DNA of 64,000 bases from Blautia sp. BIOML-A1 (lineage in GTDB: Bacteria > Bacillota > Clostridia > Lachnospirales > Lachnospiraceae). Where the stretch lies: positions 1-64,000 of the forward strand of contig NZ_WWVR01000003.1 in the NCBI RefSeq assembly GCF_009883055.1. Direction: 5' to 3'. The notes beneath the pieces were generated by a model that ran no database searches, had not been told where the DNA came from, and saw only the letters and a list, made by a program, of their open reading frames with translations. The position numbers and the translations under genes are program-made. Below are positions 1-7,064 of this stretch, piece after piece (position 1 is the stretch's first letter; every line of letters begins with the position of its first letter).

Positions 1-78
1 CCGTCCTTTTAGTATGCCCGCCTACCGGAGGGCATCTTTCATTCAAGAGTGCTCCGTAGGAGCAGTTTCCTATAAAGT

Positions 79-111
79 AAAAAAAGAACTCTGCACTTAA
101 CAGAGTTCTTT
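79..111 (-). terminator. intrinsic terminator after the P-loop gene
   Basis: An 11-bp perfect stem (83-93 with 101-111) around a 7-nt loop is followed, on the minus strand, by a run of T residues. It lies 34 nt after the stop codon of the gene ending at 145, so it ends that single-gene transcript. Confidence 0.85.
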
Positions 112-144
112 CTCCATCCTATGTAAAATTTAATGAATCCGTAA

Positions 145-564
145 TTATAATGCAGTTACGATCTTATCCTGGAATGCAGCCGGAATATCTTCTTTGTCAA
201 GAGACATGCTGATGATGAATTTCACATTGAATTTCTCACCAACGGTAGTAAGCTGCTCCAGTGTACTGGTAACATCCAGTCCTTCTAATTTAGCTGTAGT
301 CAGGAAACTGTCGAGATAAACCTGCTCAAGGTCATGGTCCTGAGAAATGATTCCACATACAAATCCGACAAATTCATCGGCGTTCTTGATCGGATATACA
401 GAAACATCGATCAGACGAACCTTATTATTCAGCTCATACATATGCTTGGTGCTTTTGTCCAGATAAACAATGCTGCCATTCGCATCCTTAATTGCGCCGT
501 TTACTTTGTCTAACAGTACTTTTGTTTTGCCTTTGCCTTTCTTTCCTACGATCAGTTCAACCAT
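145..564 (-). CDS. small P-loop ATP-binding protein, function unknown
   Basis: A 139-residue soluble protein. The start is the ATG at 564, because a clean AAGGAGG lies 8 nt before it; an in-frame GTG seven codons upstream would put that ribosome binding site inside the gene. Residues 7-14 (GKKGKGKT) form a Walker A loop at the very N-terminus, and there is an acidic Asp-rich middle (YLDSFL, about residues 83-88) that could serve as Walker B. Similar Lachnospiraceae proteins are often labelled as PilT-like or generic ATP-binding proteins, but no pilus genes are nearby and the length is far below that of a PilT ATPase. It stands alone, with its own promoter and terminator, so it is a monocistronic housekeeping-type gene. 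I do not know the function. Confidence 0.85.
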   Translation of the reverse strand: MVELIVGKKGKGKTKVLLDKVNGAIKDANGSIVYLDKSTKHMYELNNKVRLIDVSVYPIKNADEFVGFVCGIISQDHDLEQVYLDSFLTTAKLEGLDVTSTLEQLTTVGEKFNVKFIISMSLDKEDIPAAFQDKIVTAL

Positions 565-630
565 CCTGTTTTCCTCCTTAGACACAATATGATATTAATT
601 TTGAACAAATACGATAATTAATATGTTTGT

Positions 631-659
631 ATTATAGTGTATTTTGTATCAAATTTCAA
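631..659 (-). promoter_or_regulatory. sigma-70-type promoter of the P-loop gene
   Basis: On the minus strand TTGAAA (654-659) and TATAAT (631-636) are separated by 17 nt. The predicted start is about 60 nt upstream of the ATG at 564. The -10 matches the consensus fully and the -35 matches five of six bases. Confidence 0.8.
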
Positions 660-752
660 TAGATAATTGCAAGTTTTTGTGAAATTTTCTAAAAGGAGGA
701 AAATTTATAGTTCTTATGGTCGAGGTGTTTTGTCTGCGGCAGATTAATTTTC

Positions 753-1823
753 CTATGCCAGAGGAATTCCCGATTTTGAGTAGTTGTAATGAAGATAATA
801 GTCTGTCATGTTCTCTATCCTTGATTTATAGTTAGCTTCTGTCATCTGGTATGTTCCATCGTGGATCCAGTCCATGATATCCGCACTGATCTGCTCGCTG
901 TAATGTGTATCATCCTTGTAATTATCAAGATCACAGGTCAGATCAAAAAGATCTGTGAAGGAAAAAAGCTTCACATTATCGTATTGCAGGAGAAGCTCTG
1001 CCTGCAGTTGTTCTGCCTGAAAATAGCGTTTAAGATTCCCTGAACATTTCGTCTTATACCACCAGAGGGCACTGTATGGTGGAGTATAGAAATAAAAGGT
1101 TGTTTCAGGATGTGCTTTTACCATATCGAGAACATTTTCTTCTACATTATGTCGGACAATTTCAGCTTCTTTTTCTGTGAATTCCTTTTGATCCTCACAT
1201 CTGGCTGGTGCGGAGTAATTCTGAAGGACATAATCTTTACCGACCGGATGATCAGCTGCCCAGGAGCTGTATTGATCCATATCAGGCATTTTCTGTCCAT
1301 GAAGGGTATATTTCACGACACCGAGTGTATTGTCTATAAAAATGTCTTTATTAAAGAGATACTGTACGTCATTCCAGGGATTATCATCATACAGATAGGT
1401 CGGAACATTATCGTAATTATAATCAGACTTGTCATCAAAAACCTTATTATAGTCCAGACAGCGGAAGATATATTTTATATCAGATTTATTCTGAAAAATC
1501 ATCCGGATTTCCTCGTCTATCGCCCAGTATGTATCACCGGTAAGAGTCACTTTGACAGAATGTGCATCAAATAGCTTATCAAACTGAGAGGTTTTGAAAT
1601 TCTGCATCATAGAAGTTCCGGTGATTGCAGAATCATAATCAAAGTTTCGGATGATTCCATTGTTGAGATAACGCTCTCTTCCTCGTTCAAGAGGATATTC
1701 CAGCTGTGCTAGTGGCTTATGATAATGAAAAAATGGATCTATTACTGCTGTCATGCCGCCGATAAGAACCAGCATCGTACCAGTTCCGACGAGTACTGTT
1801 TTTACAAATTTATTACTGTTCAT
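753..1823 (-). CDS. SGNH-like membrane-tethered partner of MBOAT acyltransferase
   Basis: A 356-residue protein with an N-terminal signal anchor (about residues 8-28) and an extracytoplasmic domain. Residues around 68-71 read GTSM, which fits a variant of the SGNH nucleophile block, and near the C-terminus DDTHYS gives the Asp-x-x-His pair expected of that fold (as in DltD and AlgJ/AlgX-type proteins). The gene lies 15 nt after the MBOAT gene; the MBOAT stop codon is embedded in its ribosome binding site (TAGGGAG), so the two are translationally linked. In known pairs the MBOAT protein passes an acyl group across the membrane and the SGNH-like protein completes transfer to a cell-surface polymer. 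The polymer here is unknown. The assignment to the SGNH fold is by motif and neighbour only. Confidence 0.75.
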   Translation of the reverse strand: MNSNKFVKTVLVGTGTMLVLIGGMTAVIDPFFHYHKPLAQLEYPLERGRERYLNNGIIRNFDYDSAITGTSMMQNFKTSQFDKLFDAHSVKVTLTGDTYWAIDEEIRMIFQNKSDIKYIFRCLDYNKVFDDKSDYNYDNVPTYLYDDNPWNDVQYLFNKDIFIDNTLGVVKYTLHGQKMPDMDQYSSWAADHPVGKDYVLQNYSAPARCEDQKEFTEKEAEIVRHNVEENVLDMVKAHPETTFYFYTPPYSALWWYKTKCSGNLKRYFQAEQLQAELLLQYDNVKLFSFTDLFDLTCDLDNYKDDTHYSEQISADIMDWIHDGTYQMTEANYKSRIENMTDYYLHYNYSKSGIPLA

Positions 1824-1838
1824 AATATTTATTGCTCC

Positions 1839-3320
1839 CTAAAAGTTAAAGTAGAGAAATTCCGACACACCTGAAAGGGTAAAAATTCCCCATACCATAC
1901 AGAATACGGTGAAAACAGCCATAGAGACTGTCGGGCGAAACTTCATTTCCTGATTGTTTTTAAAATTAAGACATAAGAATAACATTCCGGCAAGCATGAT
2001 CAGTGCATCAACACCCCGGATGGAAGCCATAACTTTATTCAATACAGGAATATGGCTGTAAATAAGATGAAATTCTTTTAACTGGAAGGTCTGCAAAAAA
2101 GGTCCCCGGACATTGAGATTTTTGAAGCCGAGGATTCTTTTGATAAACGTAAACGCCTGTGAAATAGAATCTGCCCGGAAAAAAATCCAGGTGATATTTA
2201 CAAACAGAAAAGTGGCTGCCCATTGAATCACCTCGTGCATACTCTCCCACTGTTTTTTGAACATTCTGGTGACAGCATTACCGATTCCATGCAGGAAGCC
2301 CCAGAAAATAAAAGTCCAGTTTGCTCCATGCCAGAGTCCGCTTACAAGGAATACCATGATAATATTAAAGTAGGTACGAATGGTTCCCTTACGACTTCCC
2401 CCAAGTGGAAAATATACATAAGTACGCAGAAATCTGGTCAGCGTCAGATGCCATCTTTTCCAGAAGTCTACAATTGACAGAGCCTTATATGGAGAATTAA
2501 AGTTCATTGGAATATGGATATTAAACATATATCCAAGCCCGGTTGCCATGTCGCAATATCCGCTGAAATCAAAATAAATCTGGAAGGTATAGGCCAGCAT
2601 AGTCAGAATTGCTTCCATGGAAGTAAGATCATTTCCGAGATGGCTGTATCCCCATGCGACAGACACACTTAATGTATCTGCGATAACGGCCTTTTTAACA
2701 AGGCCTGCCGCAAACATATAAAGCCCATGAGCCATATTGTCACTGTTAACTTTCCAGTTGTTCTTGTCCTCAAACTGAGGCAGAACCTCATTATGCAGAA
2801 CAATTGGTCCGGCGATCAGCTGTGGAAAGAATGTTACAAATAATGCATAGTCTGCAAAATTATACTCTTTTGTTTCACCACGATAGGAATCGACCATGTA
2901 AGAAACCTGCTGAAAAGTAAAAAAGCTGATACCCAGCGGGAGAACAACATGTCGCAGCTGAAAGTCAGCTGAAAAAACTTTGTTCAGATTGTCAACAAAG
3001 AAATCATAATACTTAAAGTAAAAGATCAATCCAAGATTAAAGATAAGTCCAATACCAAGCAGAGTCTTTTTGAGCAGTGAGATTCTCTCAGGTGCAAAAA
3101 GCCATTTGCGCTGCAGCAGCTGAGACAACAGATAATTGACAAGAATACTACTGCACATGATCCAGAGATAGCTTGGATTAAAATAACCATAGAACCAGAA
3201 TGACATAAGAATCAATGAAACTTTGGCTAAAACAGGTTTTTTAAGTTTATGTAGTCCGTAATAGCTTCCAATAGCCAACGGCAGAAAAACAAATATAAAT
3301 ATGTAAGAATTAAATAACAT
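1839..3320 (-). CDS. MBOAT family O-acyltransferase
   Basis: A 493-residue polytopic membrane protein of the membrane-bound O-acyltransferase family (AlgI/DltB/PatA-like). The start is the ATG at 3320 (MLFNSYIFIF), which is the usual beginning of this family and follows an AAGGGG about 13 nt upstream; a longer reading frame would add 16 charged residues without a family counterpart. The family core is visible: PLGISFFTFQQVSYMVD, the DFSGYCDMATGLGYM segment, and the WKRWHLTLT and GLWHGANWTFIFWG motifs that carry the conserved catalytic His. It acts in the cytoplasmic membrane, moving acyl groups (often acetyl) to the outside. It is the first gene of a two-gene operon with the SGNH-like protein. 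The acceptor polymer cannot be told from the sequence. Confidence 0.92.
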   Translation of the reverse strand: MLFNSYIFIFVFLPLAIGSYYGLHKLKKPVLAKVSLILMSFWFYGYFNPSYLWIMCSSILVNYLLSQLLQRKWLFAPERISLLKKTLLGIGLIFNLGLIFYFKYYDFFVDNLNKVFSADFQLRHVVLPLGISFFTFQQVSYMVDSYRGETKEYNFADYALFVTFFPQLIAGPIVLHNEVLPQFEDKNNWKVNSDNMAHGLYMFAAGLVKKAVIADTLSVSVAWGYSHLGNDLTSMEAILTMLAYTFQIYFDFSGYCDMATGLGYMFNIHIPMNFNSPYKALSIVDFWKRWHLTLTRFLRTYVYFPLGGSRKGTIRTYFNIIMVFLVSGLWHGANWTFIFWGFLHGIGNAVTRMFKKQWESMHEVIQWAATFLFVNITWIFFRADSISQAFTFIKRILGFKNLNVRGPFLQTFQLKEFHLIYSHIPVLNKVMASIRGVDALIMLAGMLFLCLNFKNNQEMKFRPTVSMAVFTVFCMVWGIFTLSGVSEFLYFNF

Positions 3321-3514
3321 TTTTCTATGATTTCCCCTTAACTTTAGTTTTCTATTATTCCGTATCAACTATAAGGGAAACTTCAGGGTTAGTCAAGTCT
3401 TTCATGATGTTCAGATGATGAAGGTTGACTATGCTGGTTGATAAAAGCGCGGAGCGCAATGTATTTTGTGTTATTTGTATTTACTATACTATAACATTTA
3501 CATCTTGAAAAATA

Positions 3515-3548
3515 ACAGCCCGGGATTTATTAAGGTTCTCCGGGCTGT
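3515..3548 (-). terminator. intrinsic terminator of the mre-min-rod operon
   Basis: A 9-bp GC-rich stem (3515-3523 with 3540-3548) followed on the minus strand by a T-rich tract. It begins six nt after the stop codon of the carboxypeptidase gene, marking the end of the long elongation/division operon. Confidence 0.8.
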
Positions 3549-3553
3549 CTTCA

Positions 3554-4765
3554 CTATACAGTATTGATATGTTCCAACAGGGATGTCATCTCCTGATACA
3601 AAAGTTCTTTCGTGGATGCACCCATTACAATGGACACAAATGGATTTCCATATTCATTCTGACACAACAGGGCAAGACAGTTTCCTGCACTGCTGGTCGT
3701 TCCTGTTTTACCTCCAAGGATCGTGATACCCTTTGGTGCTGTTGCTTCTCCTGTAAGATAATGATCTGTTGCAGTCAGCGCTACACTCGCATCGGAACCA
3801 TCACTGTATTTATAGCTTGTCGTGTAGCTTCCCAGCTGAGTGATCTCTGTAAACTCAGGATATTTCAGAGCCTCCTTCAGCATCAGATAAATATCATATG
3901 GTGTTGTATAATGATTTTCATCCTGCAGGCCGTGAGGATTAGTGAAATGAGTTCCTGTACACCCAAGTGAAGCAGCATACGCATTCATCATAGAAACAAA
4001 ATTCTCTGTCGTTCCTCCAATATGCGTCGCAATCGCAGATGCTGCGTCATTTCCGGAATATACCAGTAGACAGTGAACCAGTTCATCCATTGTGACCTGA
4101 TCTCCCACCTGGAATCCTACACGCTGAGAACCTTCCTCCAAAGTGACATTCTCCTCTGAGATTGTGACAACATCATCCATATTCCCATTGGTGAATGCCA
4201 GAAGTGCTGTCATGATCTTGGTAATACTTGCCGGATAAACCTTATCGTAGGCTCCTTTGGCGTACATTACAGATTTGTCATTAAGATTCAGAAGCAGTCC
4301 CTCCTGCCCATCCTCCAAAGTGACCGAATCAAGTGCCTGATCCCCACTTACAACACAGAGGTCACCGGCAAACGAAACCGCCCTTGAGGTTGTCCTGAGT
4401 GTGTTCTGATACTGAAATTCCTGATTGATATCAAAGGCCTGTACCTTTTTTCCAGCAGGTAATCCTGTCCGGAATACATAGTATCCACCACCGCATAAAG
4501 CAATGACAAGAAGGATCACTGCTATGACCGGTAGAAAACTTCTTCTGCGCGATTTTTTCTTTCGGGAAGGCGGGTTTCTGCGGGCCTGTGATGCTTCGAC
4601 CGGACGTGCATTTCTTACAGAAGTATGTGCAGTACCTCCTGTCGGCCTTGCAGATCTTCCTGATTTCCTGTTTGCCGAGGCACTTCTGCCTGATGAGATA
4701 TGCGGCCTTGCAGATTTTGCTGTATCTGCGGTACGCCTGCGTTCATATGGCTGTTCTTTTTTCAT
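3554..4765 (-). CDS. D-alanyl-D-alanine carboxypeptidase (peptidase S11)
   Basis: A 403-residue class C penicillin-binding protein that trims the terminal D-Ala from peptidoglycan stem peptides. The three active-site motifs are present: SITK (nucleophile Ser), SGN, and KTG in GGKTGTT. Unlike classical DacA proteins with a cleavable signal peptide, it has a long basic, Ser/Arg-rich cytoplasmic N-terminus of about 75 residues, then a single membrane segment (PVIAVILLVIALCGGGYYV). It also lacks an obvious C-terminal amphipathic anchor, so it is tethered at its N-terminus. It overlaps rodA by 4 nt (ATGA), so translation is coupled and the protein is made together with the rod-shape synthase RodA. 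The basic tail could interact with lipids or partners; that is inference. Confidence 0.93.
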   Translation of the reverse strand: MKKEQPYERRRTADTAKSARPHISSGRSASANRKSGRSARPTGGTAHTSVRNARPVEASQARRNPPSRKKKSRRRSFLPVIAVILLVIALCGGGYYVFRTGLPAGKKVQAFDINQEFQYQNTLRTTSRAVSFAGDLCVVSGDQALDSVTLEDGQEGLLLNLNDKSVMYAKGAYDKVYPASITKIMTALLAFTNGNMDDVVTISEENVTLEEGSQRVGFQVGDQVTMDELVHCLLVYSGNDAASAIATHIGGTTENFVSMMNAYAASLGCTGTHFTNPHGLQDENHYTTPYDIYLMLKEALKYPEFTEITQLGSYTTSYKYSDGSDASVALTATDHYLTGEATAPKGITILGGKTGTTSSAGNCLALLCQNEYGNPFVSIVMGASTKELLYQEMTSLLEHINTV

Positions 4766-5922
4766 AAGTAATCCTCTTTCTGATTCATAGAATTTTTGCG
4801 AATTTCCTTATTATATGCACTGCTCTGCAGACCTACATTCAAGACAAGTCCCATTCCGATATAAAGACTTACCAATGAGGTCAGACCATAGCTTACAAAT
4901 GGAAGCGGCGTACCTGTGTTCGGTGCTATTCCTGTAGCTACACTGATATTCAAAAAACTCTGCAGTGCAACGACACTGGCCATTCCGCAGCATATGATCT
5001 TACCGGACAAATCCTTCGCTCGAAGCCCCATCCGGACACATTCTATGGAAATTGCCAGAAGAAGCAGGATGATCAGGGAGCAGCCGAGAAATCCATACTC
5101 CTCTCCTGCAACTGCAAAAATAAAGTCTGTCTGATTCTCTGAAACAAAGTTACCCTTATTTACTGAGGTCACCTCGTCACTTCCGGACAGCCGCTTACCG
5201 ATCAGCTCACCTGACGCGATCGCTGTCTTGGAGTTATTCTGCTGCTGGATATCATCACTGTACTCGTCGTTCTCAGGGTAAAGGAATGACATGATTCGAT
5301 TTCTCTGATAATCCTTGATCAGTTTCTGATCCGGCTGAACTACTATCGAGAGAAAAATGATGATAAGAGGAACCAGAATCAGAACTGTGCCTCCTATGAT
5401 CTTATAGCTGAGTCCTGCTATATAGATAAGAATACAGAATACAGCCAGCATCATAAGTGTGTTTTTCAAGTCGGGCTGCTCTAAGATCAGAAAAAGAGGA
5501 ACTGCCAGTAACAAAACAGATTTGGCCAGCGTCTTTGGCGTGTTCAAATCTTCCTCATGATCCATAAAGAACCTGGCGAAAAACAAAATAATAATGATCT
5601 TTGACAGCTCTGTAGGCTGAAAACGAATGAATCCAAAATCGATCCAGCGGGCTGCTCCATTTGCAGAGTCACCAAAGAGTCGTACGATCAGCAGAAGCAC
5701 AATATTGACCCCGTACAAAATCCATTGAAAATTTGAGATCCACGAGTAATCGAGCAGCGAAAGTGCTGTCATGATCAGCAGACCCATAATGACACCGATC
5801 AGCTGTTTACTTCTGAGATCATCTCTGGCACTTCCGACTAATATGATTCCGATCGCACTGATCGCAACAAGAAAAAGCACCAGTCTAAAATTATAAAATC
5901 GTAATTTATACTGTTTAATCAT
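4762..5922 (-). CDS. rodA: rod-shape peptidoglycan glycosyltransferase RodA
   Basis: A 386-residue SEDS-family protein with about ten membrane segments. The family is known to polymerise lipid II during cell elongation with a cognate class B PBP, here the PBP2 encoded upstream in the same operon. Recognisable parts are the WIDFGFIRFQPTELSKI segment, the large extracytoplasmic loop, FIFAVAGEEYGFLG and the C-terminal PFVSYGLTSLVSLYIGMGLV block. It is 8 nt downstream of minE and overlaps the carboxypeptidase gene by 4 nt. RodA rather than FtsW is favoured by the context with mre genes and PBP2. Confidence 0.93.
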   Translation of the reverse strand: MIKQYKLRFYNFRLVLFLVAISAIGIILVGSARDDLRSKQLIGVIMGLLIMTALSLLDYSWISNFQWILYGVNIVLLLIVRLFGDSANGAARWIDFGFIRFQPTELSKIIIILFFARFFMDHEEDLNTPKTLAKSVLLLAVPLFLILEQPDLKNTLMMLAVFCILIYIAGLSYKIIGGTVLILVPLIIIFLSIVVQPDQKLIKDYQRNRIMSFLYPENDEYSDDIQQQNNSKTAIASGELIGKRLSGSDEVTSVNKGNFVSENQTDFIFAVAGEEYGFLGCSLIILLLLAISIECVRMGLRAKDLSGKIICCGMASVVALQSFLNISVATGIAPNTGTPLPFVSYGLTSLVSLYIGMGLVLNVGLQSSAYNKEIRKNSMNQKEDYL

Positions 5923-5930
5923 TTTGTATT

Positions 5931-6203
5931 TTATTCCCTTTTCTTATATACCGGTATGTCTGCATGAAGGACCGGAGGTTCCTGACTTATCCAGAACACA
6001 ACGCCTTCCTCATCTATGGAAACGTATTTTTTTACTGTATGGATCATGTCGTCCTTCAATAAATCCATCATTTGCAAGGAACAGCCAATCCTCTCTGAAA
6101 CCAGAAGAAGCTTCATCCGGTTTCTTGCATATTCTGCGGAGCGGTTTTTGAACTGAAACAAAGCTTTCACATGAATCCTCTCCCTCCGTCTGTAGGCAGT
6201 CAT
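5931..6203 (-). CDS. minE: cell division topological specificity factor MinE
   Basis: A 90-residue MinE. The N-terminal MinD-binding helix region is followed by SAEYARNRMKLLLVSERIGC and the topological-specificity domain (MMDLLKDDMIHTVKKYVSID). MinE stimulates the MinD ATPase and drives pole-to-pole or polar positioning of the Min system. The start codon overlaps the minD stop (ATGA), so MinD and MinE are made in coupled fashion. Confidence 0.93.
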   Translation of the reverse strand: MTAYRRRERIHVKALFQFKNRSAEYARNRMKLLLVSERIGCSLQMMDLLKDDMIHTVKKYVSIDEEGVVFWISQEPPVLHADIPVYKKRE

Positions 6204-6988
6204 TTATGAAAAAGGTTTCCAATCCTCTGAAGCATTCCCTTTTTTTGATGAAGGGGTGCAAATGGAACCTCCTCACCCAGTAACCTGCGGCAGATGTTTC
6301 GATATTCTTCTTCAGCCTGTGAATTTCTGCCCGAAAAAGGTTCTCCCTGATTAGCAGCGATCACAATCTGCTCATCATCCAGAATGCTTCCGATCAGATT
6401 CACGGCAAGGATCTCAACGACATCCTCCACTGACATCATATCTCCACGTGCGATCATATCCGGACGAAGCCGATTGATGATCAGATGAATATCCTGGATG
6501 CCATCTGCTTCCAGAAGTCCTATGATCCGGTCTGCATCGCGAATCGCTGAAACCTCCGGGGTTGTGACCACAAGAGCTTTGTCCGCTCCTGCGATCGCAT
6601 TTCGGAATCCCTGCTCAATCCCTGCCGGGCAGTCCAGAAGAACAAAATCAAACTCTTCTCTCAGTTCTTCTGTCAGCTTGATCATCTGTTCCGGAGAAAC
6701 AGCGGATTTATCCTTTGTCTGTGCCGATGGAAGCAAATACAGTTCCGGATGTCTCTTATCCTTGATCAATGCCTGCTTCAGGCGGCACTTCCCATTTATG
6801 ACATCTACCAGATTGTATACGATCCGATTTTCGAGTCCAAGAATCACATCCAGATTCCGAAGACCGATATCCGTATCGACAACGACTGTCCGCTTGTCCA
6901 GCATTGCCAGTCCAGTACCGATATTGGCTACTGTTGTTGTTTTGCCGACTCCACCCTTACCGGATGTAACTACTATCACTTCACCCAT
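6200..6988 (-). CDS. minD: septum site-determining ATPase MinD
   Basis: A 262-residue ParA/MinD ATPase. The start is the ATG at 6988 (MGEVIVVTSGKGG), preceded by AGGAGG; a longer frame would run into the PBP2 gene. The deviant Walker A with both signature lysines (K11 and K16 in GKGGVGKT) is present, as are the DTDIGLRNLD and LDCPAGIEQG motifs. The C-terminus (MLQRIGNLFHK) is the amphipathic membrane-targeting helix. MinD normally recruits MinC to the membrane, but no minC lies between PBP2 and minD; the gap is only 76 nt. Confidence 0.95.
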   Translation of the reverse strand: MGEVIVVTSGKGGVGKTTTVANIGTGLAMLDKRTVVVDTDIGLRNLDVILGLENRIVYNLVDVINGKCRLKQALIKDKRHPELYLLPSAQTKDKSAVSPEQMIKLTEELREEFDFVLLDCPAGIEQGFRNAIAGADKALVVTTPEVSAIRDADRIIGLLEADGIQDIHLIINRLRPDMIARGDMMSVEDVVEILAVNLIGSILDDEQIVIAANQGEPFSGRNSQAEEEYRNICRRLLGEEVPFAPLHQKKGMLQRIGNLFHK

Positions 6989-7064
6989 GTTTCTGCACCC
7001 TCCTGAAAAGATATGTTCCAGACCTCTGGTATTCTCTTCTGTATATTTGCCGCAGCACATATCC

